Shown here: one piece after another, positions 16,841-26,029 of the stretch
Position numbering within the stretch: the stretch's first letter is position 1
Layout of the letters: every line of letters starts with the position of its first letter
From: Allorhizobium undicola ORS 992 = ATCC 700741
GTDB taxonomy: Bacteria; Pseudomonadota; Alphaproteobacteria; Rhizobiales; Rhizobiaceae
NCBI RefSeq assembly: GCF_000621665.1
Contig: NZ_JHXQ01000025.1
Span: 1-53,905 of the forward strand
DNA length: 53,905 nucleotides
Direction of reading: 5' to 3'
Position numbers and translations under genes: made by a program
The notes under the pieces: generated by a model
The model's input: only the letters and a program-made list of their open reading frames with translations
Told to the model about the DNA's origin: nothing
The model's database searches: none

Positions 16841-19800
16841 CTACAGTCCTTGCGGCCTTCTCAGGTCCAGCGTATGCGGAAACTCCGGCGAGACCCTTTC
16901 CGGCCAGAGCGCATAAGAGCCGGCTGTATGGCCCCATGGTTCGAAGCGTGCAAGGCGTCTTGCCTCCGCTTCATTGCCGTTCACAGGGAAAGTATCGTAG
17001 TTTCGACCGCCCGGATGGGCGACGTGATAGATACAACCCCCTATCGCCCGCCCGGACCAGAGATCATAGACGTCGAAGGTTAGCGGTGTGTTTACGGGCA
17101 AAGTCGGGTGCAGGCCCGATGCCGGTTGCCACGCCTTGTAGCGCACCCCGCCAACCGCCACGCCATTGACGCCGGTCTGCGACAAAGGCACCCGCCGCCC
17201 GTTGCAGGCCACGGCATAGCGGTCGGGATTGCCGGTTTCGAGTTTGACCTGCAAACGCTCGACGGACGAATCCACATAGCGCACCGTGCCGCCGATCGCG
17301 CCCTGTTCGCCCATCACATGCCAGGGCTCCAGCGCCTGGCGCAGTTCCAGCCGCGCGCCTTCATAGTCCACCTCGCCGAAGAAGGGGAAACGGAATTCGA
17401 GCTGTGCTGCGAACCATTCCGGCTTGAAATCGAAGCCATGATCCTTGAGATCGGCCAGCACCTCCAGAAAATCCTGCCAGACATAATGCGGCAGCATGAA
17501 GCGATCGTGCAGCGCCGTTCCCCAACGGGCGAAATTGCCGGTGATCGGGTTTTTCCAGAAACGGGCGATCAGCGCGCGGATCAAAAGCTGCTGCGCCAGC
17601 GACATGCGGGCATTGGGCGGCATTTCGAAGCCACGGAATTCCACAAGCCCAAGCCGCCCCGTGGGTCCATCCGGCGAAAACAGCTTGTCGATGCAGATTT
17701 CCGAGCGATGCGTATTGCCCGTCACATCCACCAGCAGATTGCGGAACAGCCGGTCCACCAGCCAGGGCAGGGGCGGCAGCGCACCCTGACCGGGCAGCGG
17801 GATTTGCGCCATGGCGATTTCCAGCTCGTAGAGGCTGTCATGGCGGGCTTCGTCGATGCGTGGCGCCTGGCTGGTCGGGCCGATGAACAGGCCGGAAAAC
17901 AGATAGGAGAGCGAGGGATGGCGCTGCCAGTGCAGCACAAGGCTTTTCAAAAGGTCCGGGCGGCGCAGGAAGGGGCTGTCATTGGGGTTTGCGCCGCCGA
18001 CCACGACGTGATTGCCGCCGCCGGTGCCGGTATGGCGCCCGTCGATCATGAACTTGTCGGCGCCTAGCCGCGATTGCCGCGCCTCCTCATAGATTGCGGT
18101 GGTGATGTCCACGCAGTCCTGCCAGTTGTGGGCCGGATGGATATTCACCTCGATGACGCCCGGATCGGGCGCGACGCGGATGACATTCAGCCGCTCGTCC
18201 TGCGGCGGCGCATAGCCTTCAATGTGGATGGGCAGCGAAAGCGCGGCGGCCGCCCGTTCGGCGGAGGCCAGAAGATCGAGATAATCTTCGAGCGTCACCG
18301 TCGGCGGCATGAAGACGCAAAGCCGGCCGTCGCGCATTTCCACGGAAATGGCGGTGCGCACATGCCCGCCGATCTCCTCGTAGGACTGCTGCATCCGGCT
18401 CTGCTGGCCCAGATCCGCCTGGAAGGAGTGTTCCGGCATGACCCGGCCCTTCTCCGTGGAGAAATCCGGCAGCGGCGGGCGCTCCACCGACGGGTCGGCG
18501 GGGTTGATATAGGGATACCACGAGGGCGCGATATAGGGCAGCGAATTCAATGGCAGGCGATAGCCCACGGGGCTGTCGCCGGGCACCAGATAGATGCGCC
18601 CGCGCCGGGTCCGCCACACCTCGCTTACCCAAGTGCGGCCGGAGACACGCCCCTGCCAGGCCTGCACCGGCAGGACATAGCCGGACGGGGTGGTCAGTCC
18701 GTTGGAAAACACCTTGGCAATGCGGTTGCGCTCTTCCGGATCCTTGAGTTTCGAATTGGCCGGATCGACATTTTCCGGCAGGTTGGATTCCTTGACGATC
18801 CATTCCGCCGGGTCTTCATAGGCTGGCGTCACATAGGTGGTTTCCAGATCCAGTTCCACGGCAATGGCCTGCAACAGTCTGGCCGCATCCTCGTGGGTCA
18901 CATGGTAGTTCCTGTCCTCCATGGCCACGAGATCGGGATTTTGCCAGACAGGCAGGCCGTCGCGGCGCCAATAGAGCGAAAAGGTCCAGCGCGGCAGGCT
19001 TTCGCCGGGATACCACTTGCCCTGGCCGTAATGCAGGAAGCCGCCGGGGGCAAAGCGTTCTCGCAGGCGGCGGATCAGGAGATCGGCCTTGGCGCGTTTG
19101 GTCGGGCCGACGGCGGCGGTGTTCCACTCCTGCGACTGGAAATCGTCGATGGACACGAAGGTCGGCTCGCCGCCCATGGTCAGGCGCACGTCACCGGCCT
19201 GCAATTCTGCGTCCACCTTCTGGCCCAGCGCATTCAGCGCCTCCCAGCTTTCATCGGAAAAAGGCTTGGTGATGCGCGGATGCTCGGCCACGCGCTTCAC
19301 CTGCATGTCGAAGGCAAACTCCGTCTTCGCCTCGCCATAGTAGCCACCGGAAATCGGCGCGGCATTCCTGTAATGCGGGGTGGCGGCCAGCGGAATGTGG
19401 CTTTCGCCGGTCAGAAGGCCGGAGGTGGGGTCGAGCCCGATCCAGCCCGCGCCTGGAATATAGCATTCGCACCAGGCATGGAGGTCGGTGAAATCCACCT
19501 CCGTGCCGGAAGGGCCGTCCAGCGCCTTGAGATCCGGCGTCAACTGGATGAGATAGCCGGAGACGAAGCGGGCGGCAAAACCCAGACGCCGCAGGATATT
19601 GACCAAAAGCCAGCTCGTATCGCGGCAGGAGCCCTTGCCCGCCGTCAGGGTTTCATCCGGCGTCTGCACGCCGGGTTCCATGCGGATGACATAGGAAATG
19701 TCCTGTTGCAGCCTGGCATTGATGCCGACGATCATGTCCACCGTGCCCTGGCCCGGTGTCTGGTCGATGGTTTTCATATAGGCATCGAGCAGCGGGCAGC

Positions 19801-20167
19801 CCGGCTCCGGCTTGCGGTAGATGGCCAGATCCTCGGCGATTTCGGCGCCGTAGCTGAAGGGCCACTTCACCGCCTCTTCCTCGGTGAAGAAGTCGAAGGG
19901 GTTGTAGACCGTCATGTCGGCGACGAGATCGACCTCGATCTTCAGTTCGCTCACCGGCTCTGGAAAAACGAAACGGGCGAGGTAATTGCCATAGGGGTCT
20001 TGCTGGAGATTGACGAAATGGTTGGCGGGCGAAACCTTCAGCGCGTGGCTGATGACCTTGGTGCGCGAATGCGGCGCCGGCTTCAGGCGGATGATCTGTG
20101 GCCCGAGCCGCACCGGCTTGTCGTAGATATAGTGGGTGAGATGATGGATGCTTGCCTTGATCGCCAT
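16841..20167 (-). CDS. Transglutaminase and DUF2126 domain protein
   Basis: The 1108-residue protein has an N-terminal transglutaminase domain (about 1-290) with triad Cys181 ([10 protein letters not shown]), His230 ([10 protein letters not shown]) and Asp246 (WIGLDPTSG). The rest (about 300-1108) is DUF2126, including [56 protein letters not shown] and [18 protein letters not shown]. The conserved GGEPTF, GTGGGNH and [12 protein letters not shown] motifs recall amidoligase/glutamine-synthetase-like chemistry, which would be inference. It is the first gene of the three-gene block, with ATG 20167 after GAGGGGTTCC. No signal peptide, so cytosolic. Length fits the family. Confidence 0.92.
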   Translation of the reverse strand: MAIKASIHHLTHYIYDKPVRLGPQIIRLKPAPHSRTKVISHALKVSPANHFVNLQQDPYGNYLARFVFPEPVSELKIEVDLVADMTVYNPFDFFTEEEAVKWPFSYGAEIAEDLAIYRKPEPGCPLLDAYMKTIDQTPGQGTVDMIVGINARLQQDISYVIRMEPGVQTPDETLTAGKGSCRDTSWLLVNILRRLGFAARFVSGYLIQLTPDLKALDGPSGTEVDFTDLHAWCECYIPGAGWIGLDPTSGLLTGESHIPLAATPHYRNAAPISGGYYGEAKTEFAFDMQVKRVAEHPRITKPFSDESWEALNALGQKVDAELQAGDVRLTMGGEPTFVSIDDFQSQEWNTAAVGPTKRAKADLLIRRLRERFAPGGFLHYGQGKWYPGESLPRWTFSLYWRRDGLPVWQNPDLVAMEDRNYHVTHEDAARLLQAIAVELDLETTYVTPAYEDPAEWIVKESNLPENVDPANSKLKDPEERNRIAKVFSNGLTTPSGYVLPVQAWQGRVSGRTWVSEVWRTRRGRIYLVPGDSPVGYRLPLNSLPYIAPSWYPYINPADPSVERPPLPDFSTEKGRVMPEHSFQADLGQQSRMQQSYEEIGGHVRTAISVEMRDGRLCVFMPPTVTLEDYLDLLASAERAAAALSLPIHIEGYAPPQDERLNVIRVAPDPGVIEVNIHPAHNWQDCVDITTAIYEEARQSRLGADKFMIDGRHTGTGGGNHVVVGGANPNDSPFLRRPDLLKSLVLHWQRHPSLSYLFSGLFIGPTSQAPRIDEARHDSLYELEIAMAQIPLPGQGALPPLPWLVDRLFRNLLVDVTGNTHRSEICIDKLFSPDGPTGRLGLVEFRGFEMPPNARMSLAQQLLIRALIARFWKNPITGNFARWGTALHDRFMLPHYVWQDFLEVLADLKDHGFDFKPEWFAAQLEFRFPFFGEVDYEGARLELRQALEPWHVMGEQGAIGGTVRYVDSSVERLQVKLETGNPDRYAVACNGRRVPLSQTGVNGVAVGGVRYKAWQPASGLHPTLPVNTPLTFDVYDLWSGRAIGGCIYHVAHPGGRNYDTFPVNGNEAEARRLARFEPWGHTAGSYALWPERVSPEFPHTLDLRRPQGL

Positions 20168-20231
20168 GGAACCCCTCGTCCGTCATTGCGGACCGTCTTT
20201 GTTATCGGGGCTGATCTTGTGCAATGCGGCA

Positions 20232-20270
20232 GAAGAAAGCAAGGCGGGGTCGATGAATATCAGCCCCGCC
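20232..20270 (-). terminator. Rho-independent terminator after manC
   Basis: Read on the minus strand, GGCGGGG and CCCCGCC form a 7-bp stem around a 14-base loop, followed by TTGCTTTCTT. It lies 13 bp past the manC stop and before the transglutaminase operon start, so manC is probably transcribed separately. Confidence 0.7.
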
Positions 20271-20282
20271 GTCGCGACCTTA

Positions 20283-21710
20283 TCAGGTCCGCCCGAACTC
20301 ATCGACAAGGCGCACGATGTCGTCTTCGCCGAGATAGGAGCCGGTCTGGATTTCGATCATTTCCAGCAGGATCTTGCCCGGATTGCTGAGGCGATGCACG
20401 GCGCCTTGCGGAATATAGACGGACTGGTTTTCGTGCAGGATCGTCACCTTGTCGTCTATCGTCACTTCCGCCGTTCCCTTCACGCAGATCCAGTGCTCGG
20501 AGCGGTGGAAATGTTTTTGCAGCGAAAGCTTCTTGCCCGGATGCACGAAAAGCCGCTTCACCTGAAAGCGATCGCCGTTGAGGATGGAGGTGTAGCCGCC
20601 CCAGGGCCGGAGCGAGGTGGGGTGGGTCTCGGTAAGGCTGGCGGTGGCCTTGTCGGCGGCCAGCGTCTTGACGAGCGTGCCGACGGCCTGGGCATTGTCC
20701 AGCCGCCCGACGAAGACGGCATCTTCCGAGGCGATGACTGCAACCCCGTCCATGCCCTGTACGGCAAGATGGCTGTGACGGGAAACGACCAGCGAATTGC
20801 GCGTGTCATGCACGGTGGCATTGCCCTTGACGACATTGCCCTCGCCATCGCTTTCGCCGATCTTCCACACCGCGTCCCAGCTTCCCAGATCCGACCAGAT
20901 GATCGGCGCGGGAACGACGGCGGCGTTGGGCGTCTTTTCCATCACCGCATAATCGATGGAAATCGACGGCGCTTCGCCAAAGGCCGCCGCATCGAGACGG
21001 ATGAAGTCGAAATCACGGCTTGCGCCAGCCACGGCAGCGCTGGCTGCTGCCATGACATCGGGGGCATGGCGCTCGAGTTCGGCCATGATCGTTCCGGCTG
21101 AAAACAGGAACATGCCGGAATTCCAGTCGTAATTGCCGGAGGCCAGCAACTGCGCGGCGCGTTCGGCATCGGGCTTTTCCACGAAACGGCTGACGGAGTA
21201 AACGCCGTTGCCGAGCTCAGCGCCCCGTTCGATATAGCCGTAGCCGGTTGCCGGTTCGGTGGGGGTGATGCCGAATGTCACAAGCTTGCCGGCCCGTGCC
21301 GCCTCGGCTGCCCGAACAATGCAGTCACGATAGGTGTCGTTGACGGTGATGGCGTGGTCGGATGGCAGAAGCAGCATCCGTGCCTCAGGCCCGAAGCGGC
21401 CGGCCACCACGCAGGCGGCAACCGCCACGGCTGCCGCCGTGTTGCGCGCCTCAGGCTCCAGCACGATACCGGAAAGCGCAATACCTTGTTCGCGCGCCTG
21501 CTCCGCCACGAGAAAACGGAACTCCTCGTTGGTGACGACGAGCGCCGCTTCGTAAAGGGTCTCGTCCGACACGCGCGACAGGGTGGACTGGAACAGCGTT
21601 TCCTCGCCCACCACCTTGAGGAACTGCTTGGCAGCGGTTGCGCGCGACAGGGGCCAGAGCCGGGTTCCCTTGCCGCCTGCCATGATGACGGGAACGATCT
21701 TGTCGGTCAT
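20283..21710 (-). CDS. manC: Mannose-1-phosphate guanylyltransferase / mannose-6-phosphate isomerase
   Basis: The 475-residue bifunctional enzyme has the usual length. The N-terminal domain makes GDP-mannose from mannose-1-phosphate and GTP: VPVIMAGGKGTRLWPLSR is the nucleotidyltransferase signature, and FVEKPDAERA is the sugar-binding site. The C-terminal cupin (about 360-475) is the type II phosphomannose isomerase part: RPWGGYTSILNGDRFQVKRLFV, HFHRSEHW and the IPQGAVHRLSN metal-binding segment. Products feed O-antigen and exopolysaccharide synthesis. ATG 21710 (MTDKIVPV) is chosen because the motif starts there. It is monocistronic, with the glycosyltransferase partners not in this window. 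The gene could also be called noeJ in rhizobia. Confidence 0.95.
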   Translation of the reverse strand: MTDKIVPVIMAGGKGTRLWPLSRATAAKQFLKVVGEETLFQSTLSRVSDETLYEAALVVTNEEFRFLVAEQAREQGIALSGIVLEPEARNTAAAVAVAACVVAGRFGPEARMLLLPSDHAITVNDTYRDCIVRAAEAARAGKLVTFGITPTEPATGYGYIERGAELGNGVYSVSRFVEKPDAERAAQLLASGNYDWNSGMFLFSAGTIMAELERHAPDVMAAASAAVAGASRDFDFIRLDAAAFGEAPSISIDYAVMEKTPNAAVVPAPIIWSDLGSWDAVWKIGESDGEGNVVKGNATVHDTRNSLVVSRHSHLAVQGMDGVAVIASEDAVFVGRLDNAQAVGTLVKTLAADKATASLTETHPTSLRPWGGYTSILNGDRFQVKRLFVHPGKKLSLQKHFHRSEHWICVKGTAEVTIDDKVTILHENQSVYIPQGAVHRLSNPGKILLEMIEIQTGSYLGEDDIVRLVDEFGRT

Positions 21711-21854
21711 GAGGGGACCCTTTCTGCCTGAAACGCATGATAACGGGGGCTTTCGAGGATTGAAAAGCCCGCCTGCCTTGGAATTGCAGGGTTTGTTGCA
21801 TGTTTTCAATGCCAATCCAAGTGTTGCGCTGGCGCAATCCGGCGCCGGTGCCCC

Positions 21855-22886
21855 TCAGATGACGTGGTCGGGCTCCAGACGGCAGGTCATCGCGCCGCTC
21901 TCTATCTGCACCGTGGCATGGCCGATGCCGAAGCGGTCCTCGAGGTCGTGTTGCAGGGCGGCCAGAAATTCGTCCTGCGGGCCATTTGTCTGCGGCATGA
22001 CGAGATGCACCGTCAGGGCAGCCTCGGCGGTGCTGAGGGGCCAGATATGCAGATCGTGAATGGCGCTGACCCCTTCGAGCCCGGAAAGATAGGCGCGCAC
22101 CGCGCCTGCATCCACGCTGGCTGGCACGGCGTTGAGCGACAGGCTCAACGACCCTTTGAGCAGGTTCCAGGTGCCGATGAAGATGACGATGACGATGACG
22201 ATCGACACCAGGGGATCGACGATGCTCCAGCCGGTGAGGCTGATGACGAAGCCCGCCACCACGACCCCGGCGGAGACGGCCGCATCGGCGAGCATGTGCA
22301 GATAGGCGCCGCGAATGTTGAGATCGTCGCGGCTGCCGGAGGCGAACAGCCATGCCGTTACGCCGTTGACGACGATGCCGATAGCCGCCACCGTCATCAC
22401 CACGCCGCTGGCCACGGGCTGGGGTTCCATCATTCTTTGCACCGCCTCCCAGCCGATGGCGCCGAGCGCCACCAGAAGCAGCATGGCATTGATGAGGGCG
22501 GCAAGAATGGAGGAGCCGCCAAGCCCGTAGGTATAGCGGGCCGTGGGCAGAGTTTTGCCCAGCGCCACGGCCACGAAGGCCACCACCAGACCCAGCACAT
22601 CGGAAAGATTATGCCCCGCATCGGCCAGAAGCGCGGTCGAGCCGGCATAGAGGCCATAGCCGCCTTCCACCAGCACGAAGCCGGTATTGAGCGCGATGCC
22701 GATCAGGAAGGCGCGGCCGAAATGGGCGGGCGCATGGACGTGCCCGTGCCCATGCCCGTGCCCATGCGAGTGCCCATGCGAGTGCCCATGACCATGGGAA
22801 TGCCCATGACTGTGGCCATGATGATGGTGGCCGTCGTGACAATCATGGTGATGGTGGCCCTGGTGTTGATGGCCTGTGGCGGTCAT
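21855..22886 (-). CDS. Cation diffusion facilitator metal exporter with His-rich N-terminus
   Basis: The 343-residue protein is a CDF transporter of the CzcD/ZitB/DmeF type that exports divalent metal in exchange for protons. Residues 1-52 are a His/Gly cytosolic tail, with about 20 His in an HGHSHGHSHG pattern, that binds metal. Six membrane segments follow. The transport site pairs are readable: H-N-L-S-D in TM2 (LLADAGHNLSDVLGL) and H-M-L-A-D in TM5. The C-terminal cytosolic domain begins near NAVPASVDAG and contains AIHDLHIWPLS. The His-Asp sites favour Zn or Co/Ni. It is divergent from a MerR regulator. The CAT/CCC tandem coding repeat at about 22738-22812 is prone to length change. Confidence 0.93.
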   Translation of the reverse strand: MTATGHQHQGHHHHDCHDGHHHHGHSHGHSHGHGHSHGHSHGHGHGHGHVHAPAHFGRAFLIGIALNTGFVLVEGGYGLYAGSTALLADAGHNLSDVLGLVVAFVAVALGKTLPTARYTYGLGGSSILAALINAMLLLVALGAIGWEAVQRMMEPQPVASGVVMTVAAIGIVVNGVTAWLFASGSRDDLNIRGAYLHMLADAAVSAGVVVAGFVISLTGWSIVDPLVSIVIVIVIFIGTWNLLKGSLSLSLNAVPASVDAGAVRAYLSGLEGVSAIHDLHIWPLSTAEAALTVHLVMPQTNGPQDEFLAALQHDLEDRFGIGHATVQIESGAMTCRLEPDHVI

Positions 22887-22960
22887 GTCGGTTTCCTCGC
22901 TTGGCCTCCTCTGGCGCGAGCGCGAAAGGGGCGTGATTTTCGTTTGCGGCGACGCTACAT

Positions 22961-22977
22961 TCTACAGTGACTGGAGG
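22961..22977. promoter_or_regulatory. MerR-type operator candidate between the CDF and MerR genes
   Basis: TCTACAGT-G-ACTGGAGG is an imperfect dyad (6 of 8 pairs) lying 12 bp before the MerR start. On the minus strand, TTGATC and TAGCGT flank it with a 19-bp spacer, the long spacing usual for promoters activated by MerR-family metal sensors. The dyad sits inside that spacer. Control of the exporter gene by the MerR protein is inferred. Confidence 0.6.
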
Positions 22978-22988
22978 ATCAAGACCCC

Positions 22989-23417
22989 ATGCGCAATTTT
23001 TCCATTGGTGAACTTTCCCGGCAAAGCGGCATCAAGATCACCACGATCCGCTATTACGAGGAAATCGGCCTGCTTCCGCCCGCCATTCGCCGGGAAAACG
23101 GCAGGCGCGCCTATGACGAAAACGACGCGACACGCCTGACTTTCATCCGCCATGCCCGTGAACTGGGCTTCGACGTGGCCGATATTCGCGAGATGATCGC
23201 CATGGCCGCCGAGCCGGAGCGGCCCTGCGGGCGGCTGGATGCCATTGCCCGCAAGCATCTGGCAGCGGTGGAGGCGCGGATCGAAAGACTGTTGACCCTA
23301 AAGGCCGAGTTGCAGGCCATGCTTCATGCCGCCCCGCACGGACGGGTTGGCGATTGCGGCATTCTCCATGCTCTTTCCGACACCAGCCACGACCATGGGC
23401 GGCTGCTCGACGGCTGA
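22989..23417 (+). CDS. MerR-family metal-responsive regulator
   Basis: The 142-residue protein has the MerR winged helix at 1-70 (FSIGELSRQSGIKITTIRYYEEIGLLPP, then RRAYDENDATRLTFIRHARELGF), a coiled-coil dimer helix (about 82-112) and a metal-binding C-terminus. Candidate ligands are the Cys in PERPCGRLDA at the start of the helix, and GDCGILHAL with the following SHDHG His residues. That layout fits ZntR/CueR-type sensors, and the His residues favour zinc or cobalt over copper. It is divergent from a His-rich CDF exporter, which is the likely target. It may respond to metal by distorting the operator at 22961-22977. Confidence 0.9.
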   Translation: MRNFSIGELSRQSGIKITTIRYYEEIGLLPPAIRRENGRRAYDENDATRLTFIRHARELGFDVADIREMIAMAAEPERPCGRLDAIARKHLAAVEARIERLLTLKAELQAMLHAAPHGRVGDCGILHALSDTSHDHGRLLDG

Positions 23418-23566
23418 TCGTCCCACAGGGGAGCAATTCTTGCGCAAAGGCCACGAAAATCCTCGTTGCAACTGTCCTGCAACGATGCATAGATTGCATG
23501 ACAAGGCCGATTGCCGGAATGACTCGGGCCTGGCCCTGCTGACCTTTCAACCTCGAAGGCATTGTC
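23418..23566 (+). promoter_or_regulatory. Promoter region of the glycogen operon
   Basis: This 149-bp leader precedes glgP, the first gene of the operon. TTGCAA (23465-23470) and TAGATT (23489-23494) have an 18-bp spacer and could be the promoter. An inverted TTGCA...TGCAA pair overlaps the possible -35 region. No gene-free regulator site is certain. Confidence 0.35.
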
Positions 23567-26029
23567 GTGACCCAGACCATCAGCAAGACCGATCTTCCGC
23601 TTCCAAGCCCGCGCAGCTCCGATCCGCAAGCCCTTGCCGCCGAAATCATCGAACGTCTCACCTACAGCATCGGCAAGGATGCCAAAGTCGCCCAGCCGCA
23701 CGACTGGCTGACCGCGACCATCTATGTGGTGCGCGACCGCATCATCGACAAATGGATGGAAAGCACCCGCGCCACCTATGCGGCCAATGCAAAGCGGGTC
23801 TATTATCTCTCGCTGGAATTCCTGATTGGCCGGTTGATGCGCGATGCCATGTCCAATCTCGGCTTGATGGAAGAAATCCGCGAGGCGCTGACCTCGCTTG
23901 GCGTCGATCTTTCGGTCATTGCCGGGCTTGAGCCGGATGCCGCCCTTGGCAATGGCGGCCTTGGCCGTCTGGCCGCCTGCTTCATGGAAAGCATGGCCAC
24001 GGTCAACATTCCCGCCTATGGCTATGGCATCCGCTATGTCCATGGCCTGTTCCGTCAGCAGATGGCGGAGGGCTGGCAGGTGGAACTGCCGGAAACCTGG
24101 CTTGCCCATGGCAACCCCTGGGAGTTCGAGCGGCGCGAAAGCGCCTACGAGATCGGCTTCGGCGGCGGCGTGGAAACCGTAAGCGGCAGTGCCGATGAGT
24201 TGCGCCATGTGTGGAAACCCAGCGAGCGCGTGATCGCGGCGGCCTATGATACGCCGATCGTCGGCTGGCGGGGCGAGCGCATCAATACGCTGCGGCTGTG
24301 GTCTGCCCAGCCCATCGACCCCATCCTGCTCGATGCCTTCAATGCGGGCGACCATATCGGGGCGCTGCGCGAGAGCAACAAGGCCGAATCGCTGACCCGC
24401 GTTCTCTATCCGGCGGATGCCACGCCCGCCGGTCAGGAATTGCGGCTGCGGCAGGAATATTTCTTCTGTTCGGCCTCGCTTCAGGACATTTTGCGCCGCC
24501 ACCTGCAACAGGGCAACACGCTGGCGGACCTGCCCAACAAGGTGGCCATCCAGCTCAACGATACCCATCCGGCGGTATCGGTGGCCGAACTCATGCGGCT
24601 TCTCACCGATATTCACGGGCTGGATTTCGATGCGGCCTGGGAGATTGCCAAGGACACTTTCGCTTATACCAACCACACCCTCCTGCCGGAGGCGCTGGAA
24701 AGCTGGCCGGTGCCGCTGTTCGAGCGGCTTTTGCCACGCCATATGCAGATCGTCTACGCCATCAACGCCAAGTGCCTGGTGGAGGCGCGCAAGCAGAAAA
24801 ACTTCTCCGACCGGGAAATCGCCGCCATTTCGCTGATCGACGAAAGCGGCGACCGGCGGGTGCGCATGGGCAATCTGGCCTTCATGGGCTCGCATTCCAT
24901 CAACGGCGTTTCGGCCCTGCATACCGAGCTGATGAAGGAAACGGTCTTTGCCGATCTGCACAAGCTCTATCCCGACCGGATCAACAACAAGACCAACGGT
25001 ATCACGCCGCGCCGCTGGCTGATGCAGTGCAATCCGCGCCTCACCTCGCTGCTGCGCGAGGCGATCGGCACGGACTTCATGGACGATGCGGAAAAGCTGA
25101 AGGCGCTGGACGGTTTTGCCGCCGATGCGGCCTTTCAGGAGAAGTTTGCCGCCGTCAAGCGCGCCAACAAGGAAGCCCTCTCCAATCTCGTGGCAAGCCG
25201 CATGGGCATCCGCCTCGATCCCTCGGCAATGTTCGACATCCAGATCAAGCGCATCCATGAATACAAGCGCCAGCTGCTCAACATCATCGAGACGGTGGCG
25301 CTTTACGACCAGATCCGCTCCCACCCGGAGCGGGACTGGGTGCCGCGCGTCAAGCTTTTCGCCGGCAAGGCCGCGCCCAGCTATCACAATGCCAAGCTGA
25401 TCATCAAACTCATCAACGACGTGGCCCGCGTCATCAACCACGATCCTTCGGTGCGCGGTCTTCTGAAAGTGGTGTTCGTACCGAACTACAATGTCTCGCT
25501 GGCCGAGATGATGGTGCCCGCCGCCGACCTGTCCGAGCAAATTTCCACCGCTGGCATGGAAGCCTCTGGAACCGGCAACATGAAATTTGCGTTGAACGGT
25601 GCATTGACCATTGGCACGCTCGACGGCGCCAATGTTGAAATGCGCGATCATGTCGGCGAGGAGAACATTATCATCTTTGGAATGACGGCCGAAGAGGTCG
25701 GCAAGGTTCGCGCGGAAGGGCATAGCCCCCGCGCCATCATCGAAAACTCGCGGGAATTGTCGCAGGCCCTGTCTGCCATCGCCTCCGGGGTGTTTTCGCC
25801 GGATGACCGCAACCGTTTCTCCGGCCTTATCGACGGGCTCTATAATCACGACTGGTTCATGGTGGCGGCCGATTTCGACGCCTATGCCAAGGCACAACGC
25901 GATACGGACCAATTGTGGACCGACCAGAGCCAGTGGAATTCCAAGGCCATTCTCAACACGGCCCGCATGGGCTGGTTCTCCTCCGACCGGACGATCAGAC
26001 AATATACGGCTGACATCTGGAGAGCCTGA
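23567..26029 (+). CDS. glgP: Glycogen/starch phosphorylase
   Basis: GlgP removes glucose from the non-reducing ends of glycogen as glucose-1-phosphate, using pyridoxal phosphate. The 820-residue protein has the family length. It shows VYYLSLEFLIGRLM, GLEPDAALGNGGLGRLAACFMES, the QLNDTHPA loop, and the PLP-lysine motif EASGTGNMKFALNGALTIGTLDG near the C-terminal third. The start is GTG 23567, preceded by GAAGG at good distance. It is the first gene of glgP-glgB-glgC-glgA-pgm-glgX. Its stop overlaps the glgB start (TGATG), indicating coupled translation. Confidence 0.96.
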   Translation: MTQTISKTDLPLPSPRSSDPQALAAEIIERLTYSIGKDAKVAQPHDWLTATIYVVRDRIIDKWMESTRATYAANAKRVYYLSLEFLIGRLMRDAMSNLGLMEEIREALTSLGVDLSVIAGLEPDAALGNGGLGRLAACFMESMATVNIPAYGYGIRYVHGLFRQQMAEGWQVELPETWLAHGNPWEFERRESAYEIGFGGGVETVSGSADELRHVWKPSERVIAAAYDTPIVGWRGERINTLRLWSAQPIDPILLDAFNAGDHIGALRESNKAESLTRVLYPADATPAGQELRLRQEYFFCSASLQDILRRHLQQGNTLADLPNKVAIQLNDTHPAVSVAELMRLLTDIHGLDFDAAWEIAKDTFAYTNHTLLPEALESWPVPLFERLLPRHMQIVYAINAKCLVEARKQKNFSDREIAAISLIDESGDRRVRMGNLAFMGSHSINGVSALHTELMKETVFADLHKLYPDRINNKTNGITPRRWLMQCNPRLTSLLREAIGTDFMDDAEKLKALDGFAADAAFQEKFAAVKRANKEALSNLVASRMGIRLDPSAMFDIQIKRIHEYKRQLLNIIETVALYDQIRSHPERDWVPRVKLFAGKAAPSYHNAKLIIKLINDVARVINHDPSVRGLLKVVFVPNYNVSLAEMMVPAADLSEQISTAGMEASGTGNMKFALNGALTIGTLDGANVEMRDHVGEENIIIFGMTAEEVGKVRAEGHSPRAIIENSRELSQALSAIASGVFSPDDRNRFSGLIDGLYNHDWFMVAADFDAYAKAQRDTDQLWTDQSQWNSKAILNTARMGWFSSDRTIRQYTADIWRA

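Noticed and set aside
22738..22812. Tandem short repeat that could suggest a CRISPR or VNTR locus
   Set aside because: It is in frame within the CDF gene, codes the His-rich tail, and has no spacers, so it is a coding repeat.
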